NCBI GenBank assembly: GCA_900543205.1 | Contig: UQQM01000013.1 | Span: forward strand, 1-59,565 | Reading direction: 5' to 3' | Length of the DNA: 59,565 bases | From: an uncultured Bacteroides sp. | Lineage (GTDB): Bacteria; Bacteroidota; Bacteroidia; Bacteroidales; UBA932 | Shown: positions 34,284 to 42,493 of the stretch, piece after piece | How positions within the stretch are numbered: position 1 is the stretch's first letter | Layout of the letters: each line of letters opens with the position of its first letter | Translations under genes and position numbers: made by a program | Notes under the pieces: model-generated | Databases searched by the model: none | What the model saw: only the letters and a program-made list of their open reading frames with translations | Told to the model about the DNA's origin: nothing

Positions 34284-35117
34284 ATGAAAAAGGTATTATT
34301 CATTTTGTTGAATTTCTTAACAATCACAGCTATGGCACAGACAAAAGGACGTTTCGAGGTTCATGACCTCGGCAATTACAAGCTCCACGTGTACTACACC
34401 AACGATGCTCTCGGCGATGCAAGTTACATCATCGAAGGGAAGGATGCACTTGTCACTATGGAACAGCCGCTGTTCAAGGACAACGTCGCCGAATTCGACT
34501 CCTATCTTTCCGAACTTGGCAAACCAGTGGAGAAGCGTATCACTGACTATCATGTGGGTGGAACCGGAAACCATGACGTGGTAATGGCTGAGGGGATGCC
34601 CGAATTTACCAAAGGAGAAATCTACGGCGGCATGATGAAAGGCTTTGAGCAGGCGTTCGGTGACGCTTTGACCGACATGCCCACGGGCAAGGCCACGGAA
34701 GTGGCTTTCGGAACGACGCAGACATGGGCGGGAGTCACTTTCGAGTTCCGTAACGGAGCTACGACGGATTTCCCCGGCGCGAGCATCCTGATTGGCGGTA
34801 AGGCATATTACACCCATTGGACTCCTGCAAAGGCGCATGTCAGCAACCTGCAAATCTCTTCCTCTGCCGCTATCGATGCAGAAATAGCGGAAGCTGAAAA
34901 CTCTCTGAACTCTGGTGCGACACTGTTCATCGGCGGACACGGCGGTGCGGCTGCGCGCGATGCGGTGGAGTTCAAGATCGCCTATCTGAAAAAGATGAAG
35001 GAGCTGCTTGCAGCCAACAATACGGCAGAGGCTTTTACGGATGCCATGAAAGAAGCCTGGCCCGGCCTGCCCGGAGAAGCCGGATTGGAAGATTTGGGCA
35101 AGGCACTCTATAAATAA
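34284..35117 (+). CDS. Secreted MBL-fold-like protein with degraded metal site
   Basis: 277 residues from MKKVLFILLNFL; signal peptide ending ITAMAQ. The order of motifs follows the metallo-beta-lactamase fold, but the zinc signature HxHxDH is reduced to TDYHVGGTGNHD; GGHGG near residue 215 matches the later PGHG position. It may be a non-hydrolytic relative or bind another metal. Divergent from an HxlR regulator and followed by a strong terminator. Family members in Bacteroidetes are annotated only as MBL-fold or hypothetical proteins as far as I recall. Confidence 0.6.
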   Translation: MKKVLFILLNFLTITAMAQTKGRFEVHDLGNYKLHVYYTNDALGDASYIIEGKDALVTMEQPLFKDNVAEFDSYLSELGKPVEKRITDYHVGGTGNHDVVMAEGMPEFTKGEIYGGMMKGFEQAFGDALTDMPTGKATEVAFGTTQTWAGVTFEFRNGATTDFPGASILIGGKAYYTHWTPAKAHVSNLQISSSAAIDAEIAEAENSLNSGATLFIGGHGGAAARDAVEFKIAYLKKMKELLAANNTAEAFTDAMKEAWPGLPGEAGLEDLGKALYK

Positions 35118-35141
35118 GAGCAAGGAATACTGGACAATGAT

Positions 35142-35183
35142 GCTTCGGACAGTGTGACTTCAAGCACCGTCCGAAGCCTTTTT
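35142..35183 (+). terminator. Intrinsic terminator of the MBL-like gene
   Basis: GCTTCGGAC-a-GTG pairs with CAC-c-GTCCGAAGC, followed by CTTTTTC. 9 plus 3 bp with one mismatch. Confidence 0.85.
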
Positions 35184-35189
35184 CAAACA

Positions 35190-35306
35190 ATGGATAAATG
35201 GACTACAATCATGGAAAAGGCATTTGATTTCTTAAGCAGCCATAAGGATGTGGCGTTTGCCACCATGGAGTCCAAATCAGGAAAAAGTGTACTTCTGCAG
35301 GTGTGA
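35190..35306 (+). pseudogene. Remnant of a PPOX-family flavoprotein N-terminus
   Basis: A 38-codon frame reading MEKAFDFLSSHKDVAFATME after a short leader, which resembles the first strand and helix of pyridoxamine 5'-phosphate oxidase-like proteins (family length about 130-140). It stops after KSVLLQV and no continuation is found in any frame. It begins 7 bases after the terminator of the previous gene. Most likely a deletion remnant; a tiny real peptide cannot be excluded. Confidence 0.45.
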
Positions 35307-35345
35307 TAATCTTGAATATGTGAAATATCAATACATTTTAGAATC

Positions 35346-36356
35346 TCAACAGTCCATGAATTGATGAAAGTCCGAAAGTAATCTTGAAATATCTACCTTG
35401 TTTCCATCTTCGAAGAAGGTCGCCTTTTTGCAAGGATGCCAGTTTCCTATGACTTCACCATTCTGCACAATGACGGGATAGAAAATGCCGTTTTTGTTGT
35501 AGGCTTGTCGGCAGAACTGTTCTGCGATCGCATGATGGCGGCTCTTGTAGCCTATCAGATATTCGTCATAGGATGGTAACAACAGGATTTTCTTGCGGCA
35601 GCCTTTTGTCCTGCAGTCTTGATGTATATAATATATATCATCATTATGGCGTTCCGCCGTCAATTCGCCGGCAATGGAGTCTATGGCATTTTTACATTCA
35701 CCTGCGCTGAGGTTTGTCCACCATGCAAAGTCTTTCAATGTGGCCGGTGAATGGCTGCGGAAATATTTTCTTGCAAGCAGGATTAGCGATTCTTCATGCG
35801 AAGGTTCGTTGGCTGGCGGTATCCGTCCGTCAATCAGAGCGTATGTGTTTTGATTGTCATCAAGATGTCCGCTGCATATCAGTCCTTCTGCTTCAGCCAT
35901 TTGAAGATATTTGGTCATTGTATAGACATCACCGGAAAGCCCGAGTTCCCTTAAACTGGCAATAATGGCTTCTTTGGTCATGGATTGTTGCCCTGCAAGC
36001 GTCTGACAGATGAGGTCGCAGGCGTGTTCAAAGTCTTTTTCAGAAATGCCTTGTCCGTAATATCTGATGGCCTTCTTGTTTTTGTCGGCACATAATTTCA
36101 GCATCCAGCGCAGATCCTCGGCTGCGACCAGCTGCCATGTACATCTGAACAGGTGCGTCCTGACAACTTGCCCTGAATCAAAGGCTTTACGGAATGATGA
36201 CATGGAGGGCCGTTTCAGACGAATGCCGACCGCCCAGCGCATCATTGTGTATTCCTGGGCCTGCAGCATCCCCATCCATGCGACCAATTCGTGGATGTCT
36301 GACATTTGCGGATTAACCAACTGCTGATTCAATAGTCTTATATTCGATATGCCCAT
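35346..36356 (-). CDS. AlkZ-like winged-helix DNA-binding protein
   Basis: 336 residues from MGISNIRLLNQQL; upstream in-frame codons contain the promoter. It resembles the HTH_42/AlkZ superfamily of winged-helix proteins, some of which are DNA glycosylases that unhook interstrand crosslinks. The QxQ catalytic-type motif is present as LQAQEY, and the helix pattern FRCTWQLVAAEDLRWML and SHEESLILLARKYFRSHSPAT is typical. Glycosylase activity is inference from the motif. It is AT-richer than the core genes and sits among defence-like genes. Confidence 0.75.
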   Translation of the reverse strand: MGISNIRLLNQQLVNPQMSDIHELVAWMGMLQAQEYTMMRWAVGIRLKRPSMSSFRKAFDSGQVVRTHLFRCTWQLVAAEDLRWMLKLCADKNKKAIRYYGQGISEKDFEHACDLICQTLAGQQSMTKEAIIASLRELGLSGDVYTMTKYLQMAEAEGLICSGHLDDNQNTYALIDGRIPPANEPSHEESLILLARKYFRSHSPATLKDFAWWTNLSAGECKNAIDSIAGELTAERHNDDIYYIHQDCRTKGCRKKILLLPSYDEYLIGYKSRHHAIAEQFCRQAYNKNGIFYPVIVQNGEVIGNWHPCKKATFFEDGNKVDISRLLSDFHQFMDC

Positions 36357-36375
36357 ATATTGCCTTTTGTGAAAA

Positions 36376-36383
36376 CAAAGATA
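36376..36383 (-). promoter_or_regulatory. -7 box of the AlkZ-like gene
   Basis: TATCTTTG, 19 bases before the start codon; -33 is only ATTG at 21 bases. Confidence 0.55.
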
Positions 36384-36598
36384 CTTCTCTTGTGTCGTTA
36401 TTCGCAATTGCAGCAGGCATTATGCCTGAGATTGTCATTGGCATGAAAAGTTTTGTTTTCTTGTTCTGGTGCTTTATGGGGCTTGTGGAGTGGCCTGCGG
36501 TGGGGCTGGCGGAACGGAGCCTGCGGAGTGAGGACGGGCGCATGGCTGACACCGCTGGAATGGGCGGGGCGATATAGGTGGTGAATAAAATTGAAAAC
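36384..36598. other. Spacer without a gene
   Basis: Part of the roughly 290 bases between the AlkZ-like promoter and the Abi stop. No gene is visible in this part; the rest holds a hairpin and promoter (next entry). Confidence 0.5.
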
Positions 36599-36662
36599 GC
36601 CTCCCAAGTATGCTGCCTTACGGCTCGCCTGGGAGGCTCATTTGCTTTACAAAGCAAAGATA
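36599..36662 (-). ncRNA. Candidate small RNA or terminator unit
   Basis: Reading the minus strand: a -7 box TATCTTTG (36655-36662), then a perfect palindrome TTTGCTTT-GT-AAAGCAAA (36641-36658) and a hairpin GCCTCCCA...TGGGAGGC (36630-36637 with 36599-36606) followed by GTTTTC and an AT-rich run. It may be a short independent transcript of about 50 bases, or simply the terminator of the Abi gene that ends at 36693. Confidence 0.4.
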
Positions 36663-36692
36663 GCAGAAAATTTTTGAACGATGCAAGATTTT

Positions 36693-37652
36693 CTAAATTT
36701 TCCATAAGGGGTGCTCTTGCCAATCTTCAGGAAATCCCATGTATCTGACATTGACAACAGGGTATTTCTGCAGTAATGATCTGAACTGCTCCCGGAAATG
36801 ATGATTTGGATTGACGCTCTGGAGCAGGTATAATATAATACATAGGGTGTAGTACAGTCTTTTGCTTTGGGCAATATTGACTTCTTCGTCCGTGAGCCAT
36901 ACCTTGCAGGAGTCTTTATTGGTGTATTTCACCGGGGAGATATCCAGAGAAATGTTCCAAAGTCTTGCGTGATGTGCACAGATATTCCTTACATAATTGA
37001 GTGTATGGAGCCATGAGCAGAAGGTCTTGTCATCGGCCAGACCAAATGCTTTAGCGATGTCCGTCCTGTCCTTGCGGCTCTTGAGGTTCTGACAGATTTT
37101 GGAAAGTTCGCTGAAATAGAGCAACTCAACGCTCATCCAGCTCGGAGGTGTCGGAGGGTCATCATATTTGCTGAGGTAGTGCTTGATGAAAGTGACTTTC
37201 CTATTGGCTGTAAGCTGCTCCGTTATATGTTTTTGTATATCGGCATATACATCAAGAGATTTCCCTGTTTTCCCGTTGGTGCGAGGCGGCAGAAATATTG
37301 AGGCCTCATTCTGCCAGTGAGAGCCGTATTTCAGACTGAGTTGGTATATCAACTTGGTACGGAGGGCAATTTCTATCCTTTCTATGGCGTCAAATACAAG
37401 GAGCCGGAGTTTCCTGTCGAAGCGGTAGAGGCTGTTTATGTCGTTCCATGTGGTGCCGGGGATGAAGTCGTTTGAAAGGTTGCCGTCAGGATTTGGCTTG
37501 CGAAAAGGAATCATGTAGGCGCTCATCCTGTAATAACTGATATTGGACAGATGTCTGGCAGTCCTATCCGTATCGGGAATGTCAAGTCCTCTTCCTTCAA
37601 GCAGTTCTATCTGTTCGTCTATGGTCAGGGCTACTTTGGTATATTTCTCCAT
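36693..37652 (-). CDS. Abi family (AbiD/F-like) abortive-infection protein
   Basis: 319 residues. The Abi_2 family pattern is clear: early YTKVALTIDEQIELLEGRGL, then ISYYRMSAYMIPF, and the key RNICAHHARLWN near residue 230. That last motif is an RNxxxH HEPN ribonuclease signature. Family members cause abortive infection on phage attack; here it could be a stand-alone defence protein. It has its own promoter (TTTG-N19-TACCTTTG). It is AT-rich relative to the window and is followed by a NERD gene upstream on the same strand. Confidence 0.88.
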   Translation of the reverse strand: MEKYTKVALTIDEQIELLEGRGLDIPDTDRTARHLSNISYYRMSAYMIPFRKPNPDGNLSNDFIPGTTWNDINSLYRFDRKLRLLVFDAIERIEIALRTKLIYQLSLKYGSHWQNEASIFLPPRTNGKTGKSLDVYADIQKHITEQLTANRKVTFIKHYLSKYDDPPTPPSWMSVELLYFSELSKICQNLKSRKDRTDIAKAFGLADDKTFCSWLHTLNYVRNICAHHARLWNISLDISPVKYTNKDSCKVWLTDEEVNIAQSKRLYYTLCIILYLLQSVNPNHHFREQFRSLLQKYPVVNVRYMGFPEDWQEHPLWKI

Positions 37653-37667
37653 TTATTGTCTTTTTTG

Positions 37668-37698
37668 CAAAGGTATGGAAAAAGAGGCATGGAGCAAA
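37668..37698 (-). promoter_or_regulatory. Promoter of the Abi gene
   Basis: TTTG (37695-37698), 19 bases, TACCTTTG (37668-37675), both perfect on the minus strand. Confidence 0.75.
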
Positions 37699-37703
37699 GC
37701 TGA

Positions 37704-38432
37704 TTATTTGAGGATGTAGCGGCATCGGGGGTAGTTGGAGCAGCCGTAGAAGGGTCCGTAGGGACCGTGGCGGAGGATGAGGGTGCCGCCGCAACGGGGG
37801 CATTTTCCGGAGGCGACGGCGGTGTTGCGCCTTCGCTCGTTGGTGCGTACGTTGCGGATGTGTTCTTTGCGGGACTCTTTGGAGTTGCAGTTGGATTCGA
37901 CGAGACGGTTATGGATGCTGATAACTTGCTCGTGGGTAAGGCGTTTATCTTTGAATTGGCTGATTGTCCGGGGTATCTTGTTCCAGTAGATGACCGGGGT
38001 CGAGGAGTTGACTCCGAGGCGGCACTGTCTGGAGAATGCGACTATGGAGATGAACGGGATGTCGCCGAAGTCTTTGAGGAGGTGTTTCAGTGCCCTGATG
38101 TGTCCCTGGTTCTGATGTATGGGGTTGCGCAGAGAGTATTTGTGTCCGTAGATGTTCTGTGTCCAGTATTCGCTGTTCTCGCCTCCGTATATACAACCTT
38201 TGTAGAACTTTGTCTCAATGACGAATATGCCGTATTCGGATATGACAATATGGTCAATCTGCGTGGTGCTGCCTGATGATGTCCGCAGGAGCAGGTTGTT
38301 GATTACACAGTATCTGTCTTTTGGCAGTCTGCCGAGGATATGCGCGACACGATATTCGCCTATCCGGCCTTTCGATAAGCGGAGCCAGATAGCGAAGGAA
38401 AAGAGGGCGGCTATTATGATTAGTGTGAGCAT
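37704..38432 (-). CDS. NERD-domain protein with C-terminal zinc ribbon
   Basis: 242 residues. A short N-terminal hydrophobic helix ([16 protein letters not shown]) is followed by a NERD nuclease-related domain (about 20-120): [22 protein letters not shown] has the family's D-x(n)-E-x-K like core. The C-terminus is a topoisomerase-type zinc ribbon, CPRCGG...GCSNYPRC. Such fusions probably process DNA; several are found in defence loci. It is 7 bases downstream of a GNAT gene. Membrane tethering is an inference from the helix. Confidence 0.85.
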   Translation of the reverse strand: MLTLIIIAALFSFAIWLRLSKGRIGEYRVAHILGRLPKDRYCVINNLLLRTSSGSTTQIDHIVISEYGIFVIETKFYKGCIYGGENSEYWTQNIYGHKYSLRNPIHQNQGHIRALKHLLKDFGDIPFISIVAFSRQCRLGVNSSTPVIYWNKIPRTISQFKDKRLTHEQVISIHNRLVESNCNSKESRKEHIRNVRTNERRRNTAVASGKCPRCGGTLILRHGPYGPFYGCSNYPRCRYILK

Positions 38433-38439
38433 CTCGGCG

Positions 38440-38913
38440 TCATATCCGTTTCATCCTCAGGATGGGGAACGGGTTGCCCTGGTCGTCGGTGCTGTCGCGG
38501 CGGAACATTCGGAAGCCCGCCCGCTCGTAGAATTCCACGGCCGAGGGGTTCTGTTCGTTGACATCGACATATTGCACGTCCAGTTCGGAAAACGCCTTCT
38601 GAACCAGCATTTTCCCTATGCCTTTCCGGAAATGGTTCGGATGGAGGAACAGCATTTCTATCTTGCGGGACTGTATCCCGGCGAATCCTATGCTGACCCC
38701 ATCGCGGTCAACCACCCATAGAGTCTCAATATGCCGTATGGCAGCTTCCGCCTGGGGCCGGAGGCTGCGGATGTCCGCCTCGGTCAGGAAATGGTGGCTG
38801 GCGCGTACGGACGCCTCCCAGATTCCGAGCAGCCCGGCGATGAGCCCGGGAGTCCTGGAGTCTTTTACGATGGTTCTGATTTCGATGCGGGGGTGATTGT
38901 CGGCGGTATTCAT
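38440..38913 (-). CDS. GNAT family N-acetyltransferase
   Basis: 157 residues. The acetyl-CoA loop is in [19 protein letters not shown], and the late strand is [14 protein letters not shown], both standard for GNAT enzymes. Substrate unknown. It is in a run of closely spaced minus-strand genes (membrane protein, HTH, TapB-like, GNAT, NERD). Confidence 0.88.
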   Translation of the reverse strand: MNTADNHPRIEIRTIVKDSRTPGLIAGLLGIWEASVRASHHFLTEADIRSLRPQAEAAIRHIETLWVVDRDGVSIGFAGIQSRKIEMLFLHPNHFRKGIGKMLVQKAFSELDVQYVDVNEQNPSAVEFYERAGFRMFRRDSTDDQGNPFPILRMKRI

Positions 38914-38934
38914 ATCATGTTTGCAATCTCGGCT

Positions 38935-39666
38935 TCAGCGCACCGCTGTCAGTTCCGTGACGCTCACGAGCTTCTTGCGGTCCCACATTTCCTGCCTGAC
39001 CATGCCTATGCCCCGGGCGTACCAGGTTTTGGAGTTGCTTTTCTCGTTCACCATCATGGTCTTGACCGTGGTCTTCTCCTCCACCACGAAACAGTCGAAA
39101 CTGCCAGCCGGCGTCGTAACGGTCTCGCGGGCCGTCACCTTCCGGTCCTTGCAGTTCATCTTCGTGGTGACGAACATCACCTTGACGGACACATCGTAGT
39201 CAGGAAGCTCCATGCCCACGGCCAGCTCCGCCGGAATGCCGCGGCTCTCCCCCGTCATGCTGACCTCCTCCATCATCTTGTCGACCTCGGCCAGGTCGGC
39301 CTCTCCGGCGCCCGCTATCGTGAGGGACTGCCTGACCATGTCGCCCAGCGACTCTTCCATCGAGGCGGCATAGTCGTATATGACCTCGAAGTCTTCGAAT
39401 TTCATGACTTCGTTGGCACGCACCGTCAGCGTGTCATCGGCATACCGCGTGGTGTTGACTACAACGGCGCCGCCTTTGCTGAAATCTCCGGTGAATCCGG
39501 ACAGCGAGTCCCTGGTGAACATGAGCGGCTTCCCGGTAGCGCCGTCGCGCATTTCGTATTCGAGCACGGTGCCGGCTTTTGAAGGGAAGAAAGGTTCGGG
39601 CGTCTGTGCTGACGCCAGGTTCAGTGCAATCGCGGATGCCGCGGAAACGATGAGGATTCTTTTCAT
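38935..39666 (-). CDS. TapB/DUF3108-like secreted protein
   Basis: 243 residues, signal peptide MKRILIVSAASAIALNLASA. Starts the mature part with PFFPSKAGTVLEYEMRD and ends with YARGIGMVRQEMWDRKKLVSVTEL, a pattern of the TapB-like family of periplasmic proteins of unknown function (internal strand TPAGSFDCFVVEEKT). No catalytic motif. Two bases of context: 12 bases after an HTH gene and 21 before a GNAT gene. Periplasmic location is inferred from the signal peptide. Confidence 0.65.
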   Translation of the reverse strand: MKRILIVSAASAIALNLASAQTPEPFFPSKAGTVLEYEMRDGATGKPLMFTRDSLSGFTGDFSKGGAVVVNTTRYADDTLTVRANEVMKFEDFEVIYDYAASMEESLGDMVRQSLTIAGAGEADLAEVDKMMEEVSMTGESRGIPAELAVGMELPDYDVSVKVMFVTTKMNCKDRKVTARETVTTPAGSFDCFVVEEKTTVKTMMVNEKSNSKTWYARGIGMVRQEMWDRKKLVSVTELTAVR

Positions 39667-39678
39667 GATATTCGGTTT

Positions 39679-39879
39679 TCAGTCGTTTTCATCAAGCTGG
39701 AATATGTCGTCCGTGGGTTTGCCGAAATAGCGGGCTATTTTCAGCGAGAGCACGGTTGAAGGTACGTATCTGCCGGATTCTATGGAGTTTATGGTCTGGC
39801 GGCTGACTCCGACTGCATCGGCCAGCTCCTGCTGGGTGATGTCCTTGATCGCCCGCTCGACCCTGACGCTGTTCTTCAT
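39679..39879 (-). CDS. Small Cro/CI-type HTH regulator
   Basis: 66 residues, a single helix-turn-helix: ITQQELADAVGVSRQTINSIESGRYVPS. The short form without further domain is typically encoded with a small membrane protein, as here (4-base ATGA overlap with the gene before). The pair probably controls its own operon and perhaps the TapB-like gene. Confidence 0.9.
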   Translation of the reverse strand: MKNSVRVERAIKDITQQELADAVGVSRQTINSIESGRYVPSTVLSLKIARYFGKPTDDIFQLDEND

Positions 39880-40349
39880 CGGTCCGCCCTCCGTATGGCC
39901 CTCATCGTCAGGTTGAACTTCAGGATATAGAGCATGAACACCAGGAATATGGCCGCAAACGTGAATTCCATGAAGGCGAGCCCGTAGATGAATATGATGC
40001 CGAACGCGAGCACGGCGGCTGTCACCCAGAAGCTCCAGACGAATGACTGCATGCGCACATGGCCGGTCATCTCGTCCTCGTCCCTTTCCTTTGACAGCGC
40101 AAGGAAGCAGAGAGACACAAGCAGCCCCATCATCGCGATTTCGTTGACGGGGTCGTTCTTGATTATGTCGAACCAGCCGCCCGGCTCTTCCAGCATGTCG
40201 TTGGGAGTGATGCAGAACGCCGGCCAGTTGAGCTTGCCGAGATCCAGTTCTCCGCTGAGCAGCAGCCATAGACAGGCGGCGCAGAAAGGAAGGAACATCC
40301 ACGCGCCGATTTTCTTGAACGTGTGCGGAAGCAGATAATTCTTGTTCAT
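39876..40349 (-). CDS. Small membrane protein paired with HTH regulator
   Basis: 157 residues from MNKNYLLPH; upstream in-frame codons overlap the promoter. Four hydrophobic helices (WMFLPFCAACLWLLL, EIAMMGLLVSLCFLAL, FWVTAAVLAFGIIFIYGL, FTFAAIFLVFMLYIL). No named function. The overlap with the HTH gene suggests a sensor/regulator couple. Confidence 0.75.
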   Translation of the reverse strand: MNKNYLLPHTFKKIGAWMFLPFCAACLWLLLSGELDLGKLNWPAFCITPNDMLEEPGGWFDIIKNDPVNEIAMMGLLVSLCFLALSKERDEDEMTGHVRMQSFVWSFWVTAAVLAFGIIFIYGLAFMEFTFAAIFLVFMLYILKFNLTMRAIRRADR

Positions 40350-40372
40350 GGCAATTTTGTTTTTCTCTACAG

Positions 40373-40403
40373 CAAAGTTAAGCCGATTTTTCAAAATGAC
40401 AAA
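40373..40403 (-). promoter_or_regulatory. Promoter of the membrane protein/HTH operon
   Basis: TTTG (40400-40403), 19 bases, TAACTTTG (40373-40380); both boxes perfect. Confidence 0.75.
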
Positions 40404-40779
40404 TAAATTTTACATTTTATCAAATGAATTTGATGTTGCCCACGTGCGGGCCGTACTTATCATGTTATGTCGTTCCGGGCGGATTTTATATTATTCCCGT
40501 AATGGAGTATCTTCGCTGTGGCGACTATTATGAACATCTTGGGCTGCCCGTCTCCATCGGTATTTCTCTACGGTCCGCATGATACCGGAACAGCGGCTGC
40601 AGCACTTTCACCGTGAGCGTCTCCGGGCGGGATAATCCCGCCGATGACATTTCCGAAAGATTGTACGGCTGATTAGCATGTATGTTTGGCAGTATTTTCA
40701 GAGGACAAACTTTGCCGTCGGGTCTTGCGCCTGGCGTCAAAGTTTTTTATATTGCCCCTAATTCGGATCCGGAGATAAG
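40404..40779. other. Spacer without a confident gene
   Basis: 376 bases. A 70-codon frame on the minus strand (40528-40740) begins with TTG and has no family I recognise. No hairpin or repeat stands out apart from GGCGGGATTATCCCGCC-like symmetry near 40625-40642. I see nothing else. Confidence 0.4.
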
Positions 40780-42492
40780 ATGAAGATACTTACTGGAAAG
40801 GACATACGCAGGGCGGACCTGTATACGATGGAACACGAGCCGGTCACGGGCTCTGCGCTGATGGAGAGGGCGGCGGCCGTCCTGGAGGAGGAGATTGTCG
40901 CTGCAGCGGAGACACAGGAAAGTCAGAAGCCGGCGGCCCGGACACGGGAAAGCCTCAATCCTGCAGCAGGAATGCGGAAACAGGCAGTGCTGACGCACGG
41001 CGGAGTTCTGCAGAAAGACGACACCCCCGAATATCTGATAATCGCCGGAAAGGGCAACAATGGAGGCGACGGACTTGCCGTGGCCCGTCTGGTTTATGAC
41101 CGTTTTGGCGGCAGCCGCAGCATTTCGGTCCTCCTCACGACGCCACCCGGGGAGCTTTCAGAGGACTGCCGGCTCAATCTGGACCGCCTTCCGGAAGGTG
41201 TACGCAGATTCAGTCTTACGGACGGGCGCATCATTTCCGGCAGCGGCGAAGTTCAGCCGGAGCTGCTGTTCCGGCCGAACACAGTGGTGGTGGACGCAGT
41301 GCTGGGCTACGGAGTCACCGGCGCGGTCCGGGGCGCCGCACTCGAGGTGATCCGCCTGATCAACGGCCATGCCCACAGTTGCCGCATGGTGGTTTCCATC
41401 GACCTGCCCTCAGGACTCCCGGCAGAACCTCATTCCGGCCCCGGCAGCACCATTCCCGCCGACGTGGTCCGCGCCGACCTTACCCTGACCATAGAATTCC
41501 CCAAGCTCTCGCTGCTGCTGCCGGAGACAGGAAAGTTCGCCGGACGCCTGCGGACAGTGCCCATAGGGCTCGACCGCAGCTTCATCGAATCCTGCGTGTC
41601 TCCGTTCTCCGCCGTGGATGCGGAGTTTGTCCGCACGCTCTTGAAGCCCCGGCAGGAATTCGACCACAAGGGCACTCACGGGCACGCGCTCATAATAGCC
41701 GGAAGCGCCGAATATATGGGTGCGGCAATTCTCTGCGCCGGCGCCGCGCTGCGTTCCGGATGCGGCCTCGTGACAGCGCACATACCTTCCGAAGGCAGGA
41801 CGGCGATGCTCGTCTCCCATCCTTCGGCAATCATTTCCGCCGACCCTTCACCGGTGTTCAGTTCTCTTCCGGAAAGGTTTTCGAAATATTCCTCCGTCGC
41901 GGCAGGGCCGGGGCTTGGGAAGACGGAGCCGAGCGTCGCGGCGCTGAAAGAACTGCTTGCATGCCTGCCGCAATACGAGAACATCCGCGCCCTCGTGCTG
42001 GATGCGGACGCGCTGAACATCATTTCGGAGCACCCCGGGATGCTGGCCGCGATTCCTGCAGGAAGTGTGCTGACGCCTCATCCCGGAGAGCTTGCGAGGC
42101 TGCTGCGTGCGGCCGCGGACTGCGGAATGGTTGAAAATGCCGCCCCGGCGGCCGGTACGCCATGGACGGACGACATGCACAGGGTTGCGCTGGTCCGGCA
42201 GCTGTGCCGCAGCCTGAAGTCGGTCATTGTAGTCAAAGGCGCACATACGATGACATGCTCTCCCGATGGACGCTGTTTCTTCAACATGAGCGGCAATCCC
42301 GGGATGGCCAAAGGCGGCAGCGGAGACGTGCTCACCGGGCTGATTGCGGGACTTGCGGCGCGCGGCTATGATCCGCTCACGGCGGCGCTTCTCGGAGTAT
42401 GGTTCCACGGCTGCGCGGGTGACGATGCCGCCGCATCCATGGGCGTGGAGTCCATGAACGCGGCGGATATACTCGAGAATATCAGAATCTGA
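40780..42492 (+). CDS. nnr: Bifunctional NAD(P)H-hydrate repair enzyme
   Basis: 570 residues. The N-terminal epimerase half (YjeF_N) has MKILTGKDIRRAD, GKGNNGGDGLAVAR and VVDAVLGYGVTGAVRG. The C-terminal ADP-dependent dehydratase half has FDHKGTHGHALIIAGSAEYMGAA, SVLTPHPGELARLL and the GNPGMAKGGSGDVLTGLIAG catalytic region. It repairs hydrated NADH/NADPH. An unusual insert of about 35-40 residues (about 46-83) separates the first helix from the GKGNNGGDG loop and contains an imperfect tandem repeat (TQESQKPAA / TRESLNPAA). It is convergent with the creD pseudogene, one base apart. Confidence 0.93.
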   Translation: MKILTGKDIRRADLYTMEHEPVTGSALMERAAAVLEEEIVAAAETQESQKPAARTRESLNPAAGMRKQAVLTHGGVLQKDDTPEYLIIAGKGNNGGDGLAVARLVYDRFGGSRSISVLLTTPPGELSEDCRLNLDRLPEGVRRFSLTDGRIISGSGEVQPELLFRPNTVVVDAVLGYGVTGAVRGAALEVIRLINGHAHSCRMVVSIDLPSGLPAEPHSGPGSTIPADVVRADLTLTIEFPKLSLLLPETGKFAGRLRTVPIGLDRSFIESCVSPFSAVDAEFVRTLLKPRQEFDHKGTHGHALIIAGSAEYMGAAILCAGAALRSGCGLVTAHIPSEGRTAMLVSHPSAIISADPSPVFSSLPERFSKYSSVAAGPGLGKTEPSVAALKELLACLPQYENIRALVLDADALNIISEHPGMLAAIPAGSVLTPHPGELARLLRAAADCGMVENAAPAAGTPWTDDMHRVALVRQLCRSLKSVIVVKGAHTMTCSPDGRCFFNMSGNPGMAKGGSGDVLTGLIAGLAARGYDPLTAALLGVWFHGCAGDDAAASMGVESMNAADILENIRI

Positions 42493-42493
42493 A

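Noticed and set aside
40528..40740. 70-codon minus-strand gene
   Set aside because: TTG start, no family, no ribosome site or promoter at a sensible distance; not strong enough to call.
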